Positions 17,292 to 26,638 of a DNA stretch of 64,000 nucleotides are shown one piece after another. The notes under the pieces are model-generated. The model saw nothing but the letters and a program-made list of their open reading frames with translations. It was not told the DNA's origin and made no database searches. The number at the start of each line of letters is the position of its first letter. The stretch's first letter is position 1. The translations under genes were made by a program, and so were the position numbers. Source of the stretch: Curtobacterium sp. MCBA15_009 (lineage in GTDB: Bacteria; Actinomycetota; Actinomycetes; Actinomycetales; Microbacteriaceae); NCBI RefSeq assembly GCF_001864895.1, contig NZ_MJGO01000012.1:78048-142047 (forward strand). The letters run 5' to 3'.

Positions 17292-18229
17292 GGGCGCGCC
17301 TCCGTGCGTGCCGGGAAGTTCGTGATGACCCGCAGCTGCCCGCGTCGCACCGACACCAGGCCCACCAGGCGGTCGTCGGCGACCGCGACGGCGGCGACCG
17401 GTGCGTCCGAGTCGGGGTGGTCGGCGGCCACACGCTTGCCGTCGGTCAGGTCCTTCGCCGCGGCGGCGTCGAGCGCCACCGTCGGGAACAGTCGGCGTGC
17501 GACGTCGACCGGTCGGGCGAGGGCGGCCCGGACGTCGACGGCCTCGGACTCGACGTCCACCGCGTCGGCGACGTCGAAGGGGCCGACCGCGGTGCGCCGG
17601 AGCGCGGTGAGGTGCGCCCCGGTGCCGAGGGTGGCCCCGACGTCCCGCGCGAGGGCGCGGACGTAGGTGCCGGACGAGCAGGTGACCACGACGTCGAGGT
17701 CGACGACCGCCACGTCGGCTCCGTCGACCGTGACGGTGTGCTCCGTCCGGGCCGTGACGTCGAAACGCGACACGGTGACGCTGCGGGAGCGCAGCTCGAC
17801 CGTCTCGCCCTTGCGTGCCAGGTCGTAGGCGCGTCGGCCGTCGACCTTGATCGCGCTCACCGTCGACGGCACCTGGTCGATCTGCCCGCGCTGCGCCGCG
17901 ACGGCACGCTCGACGGTGGCCTCCGACACGTCGGCGCCGGCGACCCCGACGGCCGCGGTCGGCGCGCCGTCGGCGTCGTCCGAGTCGGTCGAGACGCCGA
18001 GGCGGATGGTCGCCGTGTAGGTCTTGCCGAGCCCGACGAGGTGCGTCAGCAGCCGCGTCGACGCGCCGACGCCGAGCAGCAGCAGCCCGGTGGCCATCGG
18101 GTCGAGGGTGCCCGCGTGGCCGATCTTCTTCAGGCCGAGCCGCCGGCGTGCGATGGAGACGACGCGGTGGCTGGAGATCCCCTGCGGCTTGTCGACGAGG
18201 AGGATGCCGTCCGGCACGGTTTCGAGCAC
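17288..18229 (-). CDS. truB: tRNA pseudouridine(55) synthase
   Basis: 313 residues. It makes pseudouridine 55 in the T-loop of tRNAs. Motifs are DGILLVDKPQGISSHRVVS, KIGHAGTLDPMATGLLLLGVG (with the catalytic Asp), KTYTATIRLG and CSSGTYVRALARDVG. The start could be the GTG at 18229 (VLETVPDGILL) or the GTG at 18217; neither has a good ribosome-binding site. It follows the uridine-kinase-like gene by 22 nt. Confidence 0.95.
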   Translation of the reverse strand: MLETVPDGILLVDKPQGISSHRVVSIARRRLGLKKIGHAGTLDPMATGLLLLGVGASTRLLTHLVGLGKTYTATIRLGVSTDSDDADGAPTAAVGVAGADVSEATVERAVAAQRGQIDQVPSTVSAIKVDGRRAYDLARKGETVELRSRSVTVSRFDVTARTEHTVTVDGADVAVVDLDVVVTCSSGTYVRALARDVGATLGTGAHLTALRRTAVGPFDVADAVDVESEAVDVRAALARPVDVARRLFPTVALDAAAAKDLTDGKRVAADHPDSDAPVAAVAVADDRLVGLVSVRRGQLRVITNFPARTEARP

Positions 18230-18251
18230 CAGAGGAGCGTAACAGCGCCGG

Positions 18252-18698
18252 TCAGCAGGCGTCGTTCCACTCGCGGCGGGGGTGGTCCGGGTCGGTGACG
18301 TCGAGCACCGCCGACGCGGCGATCTTGACGTCCGCCCGGCGTTCGAGCCGGCCGGCCTCCTGCTCGACCCAGAGCGACCAGCGCCAGAGCCCGCGGACAC
18401 CGTGCCCGAGGACGCCCCGCCCGTGCACGACGAGGACGCCGTCGCCGGCACCCGTGGTGCGGAAGGGGGCGACGAGGTCGGCACGCAGGGTGTCGGCGTC
18501 GGTGGAGGGCGCTGCCGCGGCCATCGCGGACACGCCCTGCTGCTCGAAGCCGGCGACCAGGCCGCGGGCGACCCGCTCGAGGTCGGTGCCGTCCTGGCCG
18601 TCGATGCCGATGACGGTCCGGTTCGTGCCGACCTGTGCGATCACCTCCGACGCGATCGCGGCCATGGTGTCGGTCTCCTGCGGTGCCCAGCGTGCCAT
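18252..18698 (-). CDS. uridine kinase-like protein with degenerate P-loop
   Basis: 148 residues. VIGIDGQDGTDLERVARGL (about 28-46) aligns by eye with the VIGIDGxxGxGKT Walker A region of uridine-kinase-like proteins but lacks the GK(S/T). The C-terminal DVTDPDHPRREWNDAC closely matches the DNTDPEHPRREFADxC ending of that group. The central substrate region is short compared with the roughly 200 residues usual there. It is therefore probably a non-catalytic or truncated relative. The ATG at 18698 sits 6 nt after TACGGT. It is divergent from mutY and cotranscribed with truB. Confidence 0.7.
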   Translation of the reverse strand: MARWAPQETDTMAAIASEVIAQVGTNRTVIGIDGQDGTDLERVARGLVAGFEQQGVSAMAAAAPSTDADTLRADLVAPFRTTGAGDGVLVVHGRGVLGHGVRGLWRWSLWVEQEAGRLERRADVKIAASAVLDVTDPDHPRREWNDAC

Positions 18699-18704
18699 GC
18701 GACC

Positions 18705-18714
18705 ACCGTAGGCT
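18705..18714. promoter_or_regulatory. overlapping divergent -10 boxes (mutY / kinase-like gene)
   Basis: The plus strand has TAGGCT at 18709-18714 and the minus strand TACGGT at 18710-18705. Both use the same TA at 18709-18710. Each is followed 6 nt later by a start codon (GTG at 18721, ATG at 18698). Confidence 0.55.
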
Positions 18715-18720
18715 GTCGTG

Positions 18721-19641
18721 GTGAACGCGAGCAGGGCCTCCCGACCGGATGTGGACAACGCGAGCGTCCCGGACGTCGCGACCCCGCTGATCACCTGGTT
18801 CCGGGCTGCCGGACGGGACCTGCCGTGGCGTCGGCCCGGCTTCCCTGCGTGGGGCACGCTGGTCAGCGAGGTCATGCTGCAGCAGACGCAGGTCGCGCGC
18901 GTGGTCCCCCGACTGGAGGCGTGGCTCACCCGGTGGCCGACCCCTGCGGATCTCGCCGCGTCGCCCCCGGCGGACGCGGTGCGTGCCTGGGACCGGCTCG
19001 GCTACCCGAGACGCGCGCTCGCGCTGCACGCCGCCGCCACGGCGATCGCCGAGCGGCACGGCAACGTGGTGCCGCGCGACGTCGAGGCGCTGCTCGCGCT
19101 CCCCGGCATCGGCGACTACACGGCGCGCGCCGTCGCGGTCTTCGCGTACGGCGACCGGCACCCCGTCGTCGACGTCAACGTGCGCCGCGTCCTCAAGCGT
19201 GCGCTCCTCGGCGAGGGCGACCCCGGACCCGCGAAGGCCGGGGTCGACCTGCCGCTCATGGAGTCGGTGCTGCCCGCGGACCGCGACGCCGCCGCAGCGA
19301 CGAACGCCGCGGTGATGGAGCTCGGTGCACTCGTCTGCGTCGCCCGCGCCCCGGCCTGCGACGCGTGCCCGATCGCGGACCGCTGCGCGTGGCGCGCCGC
19401 CGGGTACCCGGAGCACGAGGGGCCCCGGGCGCCGAAGCAGGCGAGGTTCGCCGGGAGCGACCGGCAGGTGCGCGGCCTCATCATGGCCGAGCTCCGCGCC
19501 AGCGACGTCCCGGTCACGCGGTCCGAGATCGAACCGGTGTGGCCGGACGCCGCCCAGCGGGACCGGGCGCTCGCGTCGTTGGTGCGCGACGGACTCGCCG
19601 TCGGCGACGACGCGAGCGGGTACCGGCTGCCGGAGGGCTGA
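18721..19641 (+). CDS. mutY: A/G-specific adenine glycosylase
   Basis: 306 residues. It removes adenine mispaired with 8-oxoguanine. The catalytic helix is LVSEVMLQQTQVARVVPR (Glu). The helix-hairpin-helix is LPGIGDYTARAVAVFAYG, with the Asp in HPVVDVNVRR. The iron-sulfur cluster is C-x6-C-x2-C-x5-C (CVARAPACDACPIADRC, about residues 204-220). It ends about 85 residues after the cluster, so the MutT-like 8-oxoG recognition domain is short or absent. The GTG at 18721 is favoured over the GTG at 18718 by its 6-nt distance from TAGGCT. It is convergent with rbfA (9-nt gap). Confidence 0.93.
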   Translation: MNASRASRPDVDNASVPDVATPLITWFRAAGRDLPWRRPGFPAWGTLVSEVMLQQTQVARVVPRLEAWLTRWPTPADLAASPPADAVRAWDRLGYPRRALALHAAATAIAERHGNVVPRDVEALLALPGIGDYTARAVAVFAYGDRHPVVDVNVRRVLKRALLGEGDPGPAKAGVDLPLMESVLPADRDAAAATNAAVMELGALVCVARAPACDACPIADRCAWRAAGYPEHEGPRAPKQARFAGSDRQVRGLIMAELRASDVPVTRSEIEPVWPDAAQRDRALASLVRDGLAVGDDASGYRLPEG

Positions 19642-19650
19642 CCGGACGGC

Positions 19651-20118
19651 TCAGGCGCGCGCCGCGTCGGCGTCGCCTGCGTCCTCGTCCTCGTCCTCGT
19701 CCTCGTCGTGCTTGTACGGGTCGGCGTCGCCGGCGTAGCTCGCGCCGGCCGCGGCCGCACGCACCTGCTCGTCGCGCACCTGGGCCTGCACGAGCAGGTC
19801 CTCCATGTGCGCCGACGTCTCCGGCAGGGCGTCCGCGATGAACTCGAGCGACGGCGTGAGCCGCGCCGTGATGTTCTTGCCGACCTCGGACCGGAGCATG
19901 CCCGTCGCGGCCTTGAGGGCGGCGGCGGAGTCGGCGCGCTCCTCGTCGGTGCCGTAGACGGTGTAGAACACCGACGCGTGCTGCAGGTCCCCGGTCACCC
20001 GGACGTCGGTGATCGTGACGAACCCGAGTCGCGGGTCCCGCAGGCCCTTGTCGAGTCGACGGGCGACGACTTCCTTGATGCGGTCCGCCATCTTGCGTGC
20101 GCGCTGCGGATCGGCCAT
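19651..20118 (-). CDS. rbfA: 30S ribosome-binding factor A
   Basis: 155 residues. It is a late 16S rRNA maturation factor with a KH-like fold. Motifs are ARKMADRIKEVVARRLDKGL, DPRLGFVTITDVRVTGDLQH and LTPSLEFIADALPETSAHME. The tail DEDEDEDEDAGDAD is acidic and of low complexity. The start is the ATG at 20118 with AGGAGG 5 nt upstream. It lies downstream of infB but a strong hairpin separates them. Confidence 0.96.
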   Translation of the reverse strand: MADPQRARKMADRIKEVVARRLDKGLRDPRLGFVTITDVRVTGDLQHASVFYTVYGTDEERADSAAALKAATGMLRSEVGKNITARLTPSLEFIADALPETSAHMEDLLVQAQVRDEQVRAAAAGASYAGDADPYKHDEDEDEDEDAGDADAARA

Positions 20119-20206
20119 GGGTGCCTCCTGGGGCAGTGGCGGGACGCGTCCCGCCGGTGGTTCTGCGTGGATGGGGGTTCACCCCGTCCCCGCGTGGAAA
20201 GGGGTC

Positions 20207-20241
20207 GGGCCCCGGCCTCCCACGCGGGGAGGCCGGGGCCC
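20207..20241 (-). terminator. hairpin between infB and rbfA
   Basis: Perfect 15-nt arms (GGGCCCCGGCCTCCC) with a 5-nt ACGCG loop lie 16 nt past the infB stop. It would stop or reduce readthrough into rbfA. Confidence 0.8.
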
Positions 20242-20256
20242 AGGGTACTCACGCGA

Positions 20257-23091
20257 TCAGTCGCGCGGCTTCTCGACGAGCTCGGTGGTCTCGATCTCGT
20301 CACCGATCTGGATGTCGTTGAACTTGCCGAGACCGATACCGGCCTCGAAGTCCGTCCGCACCTCGGTGACGTCGTCCTTGAAGCGACGGAGCGACTCGAT
20401 CGCCAGTCCGTCGGCCAGGACCACGCCGTCACGGATGACGCGCGCCTTGGCGTTGCGCGTGATCGTGCCGGAGCGGACGATGACACCCGCGATGTTGCCG
20501 AACTTCGAGGACCGGAAGACCTCGCGGATCTCGGCGACACCGGACTGGACCTCTTCGTACTCGGGCTTGAGCATGCCCTTGAGGGACTGCTCGATGTCCT
20601 CGAGTGCGTTGTAGATGACCGAGTAGAAGCGCACGTCGATGCCTTCGCGCGCCGCACGCTCGCGGGCCTTGACGTCCGGGCGGACGTTGAAGCCGACGAC
20701 GATCGCGTTGTCGATCGTGGCGAGGTCGATGTCCGACTCCGTGATCGCGCCGACACCGCGGTGCAGGATCCGGAGCTGGACGCTGTCGTCGACCTCGATG
20801 TCCAGGAGCGACTGCTCGAGTGCCTCGACGGCACCGGAGACGTCACCCTTGATGATGAGGTTGAGCGAGTCGACCTTGCCCTCTTCGAGCGCACGGGTGA
20901 AGTCCTCGAGCGAGATGCGCTTGCGGGCCTTGGCCAGCTGGGCGTTGCGCTCGGCGGCTTCGCGCTTCTCGGCGATCTGACGTGCCGTGCGGTCCTCTTC
21001 GGTGACGAGGAACGTGTCACCGGCGCGGGGCACCGAGGACAGACCCTGCACCTGGACCGGGCGGCTCGGCGTCGCGGCCTTGACCGCGACACCGTTCTCG
21101 TCGGTCATCGCACGGACGCGGCCGTAGGCCGTGCCCGCCACGATGGCGTCACCGACGTGCAGCGTGCCGGACTGGATGAGGACGGTCGCCACCGCACCGC
21201 GGCCCTTGTCGAGCCGGGCTTCGATCGCGACACCGCGGGCGTCCTTGTCGGGGTTCGCACGCAGGTCGAGCCCGGCGTCGGCGGTGAGCAGCACGGCGTC
21301 CAGGAGGTCCTGGATGCCGACGTTCTGGCGAGCCGACACGTCGACGAACATGACGTCGCCGCCGTACTCCTCGGCCACCAGGTTGTACTCGGTGAGCTGC
21401 TGGCGCACCTTGGCCGGGTTCGCGCCTTCCTTGTCGATCTTGTTCACCGCGACCACGATCGGCACACCGGCCGACTGCGCGTGGTTCAGTGCCTCGATCG
21501 TCTGGGGCATGATGCCGTCGTCCGCCGCGACCACGAGGATCGCGATGTCGGTGACCTGCGCACCACGGGCACGCATGGCCGTGAAGGCCTCGTGACCCGG
21601 GGTGTCGATGAACGTGATCGGACGTTCGATGCCCTCGTGCTCGGTGACGATCTGGTACGCACCGATGTGCTGGGTGATGCCACCGGCCTCGCCCTCGACG
21701 ACCTTCGAGTTCCGGATCGCGTCGAGCAGGCGGGTCTTGCCGTGGTCGACGTGACCCATGACGGTGACGACCGGGGGACGCTGCTGCAGGACGGAGTCGT
21801 CCTCATCGGCGTACTCGGCGTCGATGTCGATGTCGAAGCCCTCGAGGAGCTCCTTGTCCTCGTCCTCCGGCGAGACGATCTGGATCTTGTAGCCCAGTTC
21901 CTCGCCGAGGACCTCGAACGTGGCCTCGTCCAGCGACTCCGTCGCGGTCGCCATCTCACCGAGGTGGAACAGCACCGTCACGAGGTTGCCGGGCATGGCG
22001 TCGATCTTGTCCGCGAAGTCCGAGATGCTCGCACCACGACGGAGTCGGACGACCGTGTTGCCGTCGCCGCGAGGGACCTGCACACCGCCGAGCGACGGCG
22101 CCTGCCGCATCTCGTACTCGGCGCGCTTCGTCCGCTTCGACTTGCGGGCACGGCTCTTGCCGCCACCGCGACCGAACGCACCGGCGGTCCCGCCACCGGG
22201 ACCACGGCCACGACCGCCGCCACCGGCGGGACGCGGGCCGCTGAAGGCCGGACGCGGGAAGCCGCCACCGGCACCGGCACCGGCACCACCCGGACGACCA
22301 CCGGGGCCGCCACGGCCGCCGCCCTGGCCCGGGCGCTGCCCGAAGCCGGGGGCACGGTTGCCCTGACCGGGGCCGCCGGGACGCGGAGCACCCGGACGGG
22401 GAACGCCCGGACGCGGCGGAGCCGGACGCGGGATGCCGTTGCCACCACCGGAGCCGGCAGCCGGACGCTGCCCCATGCCCTGGTTCGAGGCGAACGGATT
22501 GTTGCCGGGACGCGGCGGGCGCGAGCCCATGCCCTGGTTCGACGCGTAGGGGTTGTTGCCCGGACGCGCGCCACCGGGCTTCGGGCCACCCGGCTTCGGA
22601 CCAGCGGCGGCGGGCTTCGGGTTCGTACCCGGCTTCACCGCGTCGGACTTGGGGGCGTCGTCGGTCGAGGCGGCCGCAGCCTTCTCGGCGCGGGCCTTCT
22701 GCGCAGCCTCGGCCTCGGCCTGTCGCTGGGCGACGGACTTCGGCGCGGCCGGGGTCGGCGCGTCCTCGGCGGGAGCCGCCGGTGCTGCCGGGGCCTCGGG
22801 CTCCGGAGCGGGTGCCGGACGGACCGGGCCCGGGCGGGGGCCGCCGGGCTTCGGCGCGCCGGACTTCGGGGCGCTGGTCTTCGCGGGTGCGCTCGGCGCG
22901 GGGGCCGAGGCAGCCGGCTTCGCCGGGGCACCGTCCGCCTGCAGGGCGGCACGGAGCTTCCGGGCGACGGGGGGCTCGATGCTCGAGCTGGCACCCCGGA
23001 CGAACTCGCCGAGCTCCTTGAGCTTCTCGAGTGCGGTCTTGCTGTCGACGCCGAGTTCGCTTGCGATCTCGTGTACGCGTGGTTTAGCCAC
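20257..23091 (-). CDS. infB: translation initiation factor IF-2
   Basis: 944 residues. It is the GTPase that brings fMet-tRNA to the 30S subunit. The N-terminal IF2_N module is [21 protein letters not shown] long disordered linker rich in Ala/Pro, then Gly/Arg/Pro (about 60-320), includes a near-duplicate NNPxASNQGMGxRP motif. The G domain has [17 protein letters not shown] (about 448-464), DTPGHEAF and NKIDKEGA. Domains II-IV run to KPRD. The start is the GTG at 23091 with AAGGAG 5-6 nt upstream, partly inside a hairpin arm. Confidence 0.98.
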   Translation of the reverse strand: MAKPRVHEIASELGVDSKTALEKLKELGEFVRGASSSIEPPVARKLRAALQADGAPAKPAASAPAPSAPAKTSAPKSGAPKPGGPRPGPVRPAPAPEPEAPAAPAAPAEDAPTPAAPKSVAQRQAEAEAAQKARAEKAAAASTDDAPKSDAVKPGTNPKPAAAGPKPGGPKPGGARPGNNPYASNQGMGSRPPRPGNNPFASNQGMGQRPAAGSGGGNGIPRPAPPRPGVPRPGAPRPGGPGQGNRAPGFGQRPGQGGGRGGPGGRPGGAGAGAGGGFPRPAFSGPRPAGGGGRGRGPGGGTAGAFGRGGGKSRARKSKRTKRAEYEMRQAPSLGGVQVPRGDGNTVVRLRRGASISDFADKIDAMPGNLVTVLFHLGEMATATESLDEATFEVLGEELGYKIQIVSPEDEDKELLEGFDIDIDAEYADEDDSVLQQRPPVVTVMGHVDHGKTRLLDAIRNSKVVEGEAGGITQHIGAYQIVTEHEGIERPITFIDTPGHEAFTAMRARGAQVTDIAILVVAADDGIMPQTIEALNHAQSAGVPIVVAVNKIDKEGANPAKVRQQLTEYNLVAEEYGGDVMFVDVSARQNVGIQDLLDAVLLTADAGLDLRANPDKDARGVAIEARLDKGRGAVATVLIQSGTLHVGDAIVAGTAYGRVRAMTDENGVAVKAATPSRPVQVQGLSSVPRAGDTFLVTEEDRTARQIAEKREAAERNAQLAKARKRISLEDFTRALEEGKVDSLNLIIKGDVSGAVEALEQSLLDIEVDDSVQLRILHRGVGAITESDIDLATIDNAIVVGFNVRPDVKARERAAREGIDVRFYSVIYNALEDIEQSLKGMLKPEYEEVQSGVAEIREVFRSSKFGNIAGVIVRSGTITRNAKARVIRDGVVLADGLAIESLRRFKDDVTEVRTDFEAGIGLGKFNDIQIGDEIETTELVEKPRD

Positions 23092-23097
23092 TGTTCT

Positions 23098-23123
23098 CCT
23101 TCACGGGTCCCACCCCGTGAAGG
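23098..23123 (-). promoter_or_regulatory. hairpin overlapping the infB ribosome-binding site
   Basis: In mRNA sense it is CCTTCACGGG, a 6-nt loop, then CCCGTGAAGG, directly followed by AGAACA and the GTG start. The AAGG of the Shine-Dalgarno lies in the 3' arm, so folding would hide it. Confidence 0.55.
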
Positions 23124-23165
23124 GGCAGGACTCAATGGATGACGGGTCTCATTTCGAGCCGCTCA

Positions 23166-23477
23166 TCAGTTGTCCATAAGCCGTTCAGCCTGTTCTGTCA
23201 TGTCCGGGCGCTCGGCCGACTCCTGTGGGAGACCGGCGATGTGGTCGAGCACCGCGGACGTGTCGGGATCGCGATCCAGCCGCAGCGCACGGCGGAAAGC
23301 CCTGCGCTTGACGGCCTGATCGTAGGCATCGACGGTCGGTGTGAGCCATGCTCCCCGGCCCGGCATGACTGCCTTCGGATCCGCCACCACGCGCCCGTCG
23401 CTCAGGGCGACGACTCGGAGGAGGGAGGATCGGGAAGCGCGACGACGACTGCCGATGCACGTTCTGACGGGTTCCAC
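23166..23477 (-). CDS. ylxR: YlxR (DUF448) family RNA-binding protein
   Basis: 103 residues. It is a small basic protein usually found between nusA and infB; homologues bind RNA or modulate transcription. The family motif is PVRTCIGSRRR near the N-terminus, then VVADPKAVMPGRGAWLTP. The start is the GTG at 23477 (VEPVRTCIGSRRR). A hairpin separates it from nusA and another precedes infB. Confidence 0.9.
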   Translation of the reverse strand: MEPVRTCIGSRRRASRSSLLRVVALSDGRVVADPKAVMPGRGAWLTPTVDAYDQAVKRRAFRRALRLDRDPDTSAVLDHIAGLPQESAERPDMTEQAERLMDN

Positions 23478-23511
23478 TCTACTCCTTGCCTCGGACGTGC
23501 GCGATCCGGCG

Positions 23512-23536
23512 CGCCCTCGGCGTCACGCCGAGGGCG
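23512..23536 (-). terminator. hairpin between nusA and ylxR
   Basis: Perfect 11-nt arms (CGCCCTCGGCG) with loop TCA lie 8 nt after the nusA stop. It is a likely partial terminator or attenuator within nusA-ylxR-infB. Confidence 0.65.
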
Positions 23537-23544
23537 GAATCCGT

Positions 23545-24540
23545 CTAGTCCTCGCCGTCCAGGATCGAGTCCGGCTGGATGTCGATGCGGGCACCGGTGA
23601 GCTTCGCGGCGAGGCGGGCGTTCTGCCCCTCCTTGCCGATCGCGAGCGACAGCTGGTAGTCCGGCACGAGTGCGCGGACGGCCTTCGTCGAGGCGTCGAG
23701 CACGAACGCGCTCGTCACCTTGGCCGGCGACAGGGCGCTCGCGACGAACGAGGCGAGGTCGGACGACCAGTCGACGATGTCGATCTTCTCGGCGCCGAGC
23801 TCGTTCGTGACCGAGCGGACGCGGGCACCGAGCTCGCCGATGCACGCACCCTTCGCGTTCACGCCGGGCTCGTTCGCCTTCACCGCGATCTTCGTGCGGT
23901 GACCGGCCTCACGCGCGAGCGACGTGATCTCGACGACCCCGGACGCGATCTCCGGCACCTCGAGCGCGAACAGCTTGCGGACGAGACCCGGGTGCGTGCG
24001 GGACACCGTGATCTGCGGGCCCTTGTTGCCGCGGGCGACGCTCGTCACGTACACGCGGATGCGGGAGCCGTGCGTGTAGGACTCCCCCGGCACCTGCTCC
24101 TCCGGCGGCAGGATGGCCTCGATCGTGCCGAGGTCGACGTGCACCATCTTGGGGTTCGGGCCCTGCTGGACCACACCCGCGACGATGTCGCCCTCCTTGC
24201 CGCGGAACTCGCCGAGGATCTTGTCGTCGCCGATGTCGCGCAGACGCTGGTTGATGACCTGCTTCGCCGCGAACGCCGCGATGCGGCCGAAGTCGCTCGG
24301 CTGGTCGACGGCTTCACCGATGACGGTGCCCTCGTCGTCGAGCTCGGGGACGAAGACGCTGACCTCGCCGGACTTGCGGTCGAGCTCGACGCGCGACTGC
24401 GCGTGGGCCGGCTCGCCGTTCTCGTCGGCGTGCTTCTGGTAGGCGGTCAGGATGGCAGATTCGATGATCTGGACGAGCTCGTCGAACGGGATCTCCCGCT
24501 CGCGCTCCATGAGTCGCAGGACTGCGAGATCGATCTTCAC
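23545..24540 (-). CDS. nusA: transcription termination/antitermination factor NusA
   Basis: 331 residues, the short actinobacterial form without the C-terminal acidic repeats. The N-terminal RNA-polymerase-binding domain is [20 protein letters not shown]. An S1 domain ([20 protein letters not shown]) and two KH domains follow ([40 protein letters not shown]). The start is the GTG at 24540 with GGAGG 6-7 nt upstream. No rimP precedes it; the next gene upstream is proS, behind a strong hairpin. Confidence 0.97.
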   Translation of the reverse strand: MKIDLAVLRLMEREREIPFDELVQIIESAILTAYQKHADENGEPAHAQSRVELDRKSGEVSVFVPELDDEGTVIGEAVDQPSDFGRIAAFAAKQVINQRLRDIGDDKILGEFRGKEGDIVAGVVQQGPNPKMVHVDLGTIEAILPPEEQVPGESYTHGSRIRVYVTSVARGNKGPQITVSRTHPGLVRKLFALEVPEIASGVVEITSLAREAGHRTKIAVKANEPGVNAKGACIGELGARVRSVTNELGAEKIDIVDWSSDLASFVASALSPAKVTSAFVLDASTKAVRALVPDYQLSLAIGKEGQNARLAAKLTGARIDIQPDSILDGED

Positions 24541-24615
24541 CGAGGGCCTCCGTATTCAGATGAGTCGCTTCCGCGGGGTGGGACTGCGCAGAAGTCGGCC
24601 ACAAGCGTACCCCAG

Positions 24616-24679
24616 AACCACGGGACGGACGGGAGGCCCGGTGCCAGCTGGCACCGGGCCTTCCGTCCGTCTCGTGGTT
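24616..24679 (-). terminator. long hairpin terminator after proS
   Basis: An extended stem has perfect GGCCCGGTGCCA/TGGCACCGGGCC core arms and outer pairing AACCAC/GTGGTT. It starts 4 nt past the proS stop. The remaining 75 nt up to nusA show no clear promoter. Confidence 0.8.
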
Positions 24680-24683
24680 GCGT

Positions 24684-26435
24684 CTAGATCGCGCGGACCG
24701 CGTCGAGCAGCTCGGCGACCGGGACGTCGCGACGCTCGCCCGTGGCGCGGTCCCAGAGCTCGACGACGCCGCTTGCCGCGCCGCGACCGGCGACGACGAC
24801 GATCGGCATGCCGAGCAGTTCCGCGTCGCGGAGCTTCACGCCGGGCGAGACCTTCGGCCGGTCGTCGTACACGACCTCGAAGCGCTCGCCCTCGAGCTGC
24901 GCGACGATGTCCGTCGCCAGGTCGTAGGCGACCGTGTCCTTGCCGGTGGCGACGACGTGCACGTCGAAGGGAGCGACGTTCTTCGGCCAGACCAGGCCCT
25001 TGTCGTCGTTGTGCGCCTCGGCGAGGATCGCCAGGATCCGCGTCACGCCGATCCCGTAGGAGCCCATCGTGACCGTGGCGAGCTTGCCGTTCTCGTCCTG
25101 CACCTTGAGGCCGAGCGCCTCGGCGTACTTGCGGCCGAGCTGGAAGACGTGGCCGATCTCCATGCCGCGGGCCGTCTCGAGCGGGCCGGACCCGTCGGGT
25201 GCCGGGTCGCCGGCACGGACGTCGGACACCTCGGCGACGCCGTCCGCGACGAAGTCACGACCGGCGACCAGCCCGGAGACGTGCACGCCGCGCTCGTTGG
25301 CGCCCGTGACCCAGGCGGTGCCGTCGACCACGCGCGGGTCGACGAAGTAGCGCAGGCCCGTGGCGCTCTCCGCGCCGAGCACCTGCGGGCCGATGTAGCC
25401 CTTCACCAGGCCCTTGTGCTTGCGGAAGTCGTCGTCGCCCGCGGCCTCGACCTCGGCGGGGGCGAACGCCACCTCGGCGCGCTTGAGGTCGACGTCGCGG
25501 TCCCCGGGCAGCCCGACGACCACGACCTCGCGCGTGCCGTCGAGGTGGGTGAGCGCGAGGACGACGTTCTTCAGGGTGTCCGCGGCGGTCCAGGGTGCGC
25601 CGTCGCGCGGGGCGACCGCGTTCGCGTGCTCGACGAGGGAGTCGATCGTCGGGGTGTCCGACGCGGGGAGCAGCACCGGCTCCGGCTGCCCCTCGATCGG
25701 CAGGGCGTCGGGGACCGGGGTGACGTACGCCTCGACGTTCGCCGCGTAGCCGCCCGCACTGCGGACGAAGGTGTCCTCGCCGACGCCGATCGGGTGCAGG
25801 AACTCCTCGGACTTCGAGCCGCCCATGGCCCCGGCGTCCGCCTTGACGATCACGTACTCGAGGCCGAGCCGGGCGAAGATCTTCTCGTACGCGTCGCGCA
25901 TGACCTGGTAGCTGCGCTCGAGGCCCTCGTCGGAGATGTCGAACGAGTACGCGTCCTTCATCGTGAACTCGCGACCGCGCAGGAGTCCGGCGCGGGGGCG
26001 GGCCTCGTCGCGGTACTTGTCCTGGATCTGGAACAGCGTGACGGGCAGGTCCTTGTACGACGAGTACAGGTCCTTCACCAGGAGCGCGAACATCTCCTCG
26101 TGCGTCGGCGCGAGCAGGTAGTCGGCGCCCTTGCGGTCCTGCAGGCGGAACATGCCGTCGCCGTACTCGGTCCAGCGGTTCGTCGCCTCGTAGGGCTCGC
26201 GCGGAAGGAGCGCGGGGAGCAGGACCTCCTGCGCACCGGCCGCCACCATCTCGTCGCGGATGATGCCCTCGATGCGCGCGCGGACCCGCAGGCCGAGCGG
26301 CAGCCAGGCGAAGATGCCCGGCGACTGGCGACGGACGTACCCGGCGCGGACGAGCAGCTTGGCGCTCGTCACCTCGGCGTCGGAGGGGTCGTCGCGGAGG
26401 GTACGGAGGAAGAGATGCGAAAGCCGTGTGACCAC
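24684..26435 (-). CDS. proS: proline--tRNA ligase
   Basis: 583 residues. It is the bacterial-type ProRS that charges tRNA-Pro. The class II core is [40 protein letters not shown] and [20 protein letters not shown] YbaK-like editing insertion lies at about 230-400, and the anticodon-binding domain ends [27 protein letters not shown] is the motif 3 region. The start is the GTG at 26435 ([19 protein letters not shown]), placed 6 nt after TAGGCT with no Shine-Dalgarno, so it is likely leaderless. Confidence 0.97.
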   Translation of the reverse strand: MVTRLSHLFLRTLRDDPSDAEVTSAKLLVRAGYVRRQSPGIFAWLPLGLRVRARIEGIIRDEMVAAGAQEVLLPALLPREPYEATNRWTEYGDGMFRLQDRKGADYLLAPTHEEMFALLVKDLYSSYKDLPVTLFQIQDKYRDEARPRAGLLRGREFTMKDAYSFDISDEGLERSYQVMRDAYEKIFARLGLEYVIVKADAGAMGGSKSEEFLHPIGVGEDTFVRSAGGYAANVEAYVTPVPDALPIEGQPEPVLLPASDTPTIDSLVEHANAVAPRDGAPWTAADTLKNVVLALTHLDGTREVVVVGLPGDRDVDLKRAEVAFAPAEVEAAGDDDFRKHKGLVKGYIGPQVLGAESATGLRYFVDPRVVDGTAWVTGANERGVHVSGLVAGRDFVADGVAEVSDVRAGDPAPDGSGPLETARGMEIGHVFQLGRKYAEALGLKVQDENGKLATVTMGSYGIGVTRILAILAEAHNDDKGLVWPKNVAPFDVHVVATGKDTVAYDLATDIVAQLEGERFEVVYDDRPKVSPGVKLRDAELLGMPIVVVAGRGAASGVVELWDRATGERRDVPVAELLDAVRAI

Positions 26436-26441
26436 GGGGCA

Positions 26442-26447
26442 AGCCTA
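26442..26447 (-). promoter_or_regulatory. -10 box for leaderless proS
   Basis: TAGGCT on the minus strand, then TGCCCC, then the GTG start. Confidence 0.5.
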
Positions 26448-26464
26448 GCGGCGACGAGGGGCGT

Positions 26465-26520
26465 GCTCGTGGTCGCGGTCGCGGTCGTGGTTGTGCCCGC
26501 CGTCGTGGTCGCGGTCGTGC
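26465..26520. repeat. GTCGTGG/TCGCGG low-complexity tract
   Basis: A degenerate 6-nt repeat (GTGGTCGCGGTCGCGGTCGT...) between proS and the hairpin repeats. One minus frame reads His-Asp-Arg repeats, but with no start signal it is not called a gene. Confidence 0.5.
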
Positions 26521-26524
26521 CCGT

Positions 26525-26583
26525 CGGCACTCGGTGAGCAGAAGATGTCGAGTGCGCCCGCGCGACCCGACACCTTCTGCTCA
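26525..26583. repeat. 59-bp intergenic hairpin repeat, copy 1
   Basis: Identical to 26639-26697. Internally, TGAGCAGAAGATGTCG pairs with CGACACCTTCTGCTCA (16-nt arms, one mismatch) around a 17-nt GC-rich loop. The 26436-26740 gap holds this, its second copy and the low-complexity tract; no gene is seen. Confidence 0.85.
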
Positions 26584-26638
26584 CGAAGCGTCACGCAGCA
26601 CCGACGGGGAGCGTGCCCGGCGCCGCGCTCCCGGCCGC

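Noticed and set aside
19708..23142. 1144-residue plus frame opposite infB and rbfA
   Set aside because: Shadow of infB; low-complexity composition with no motifs.
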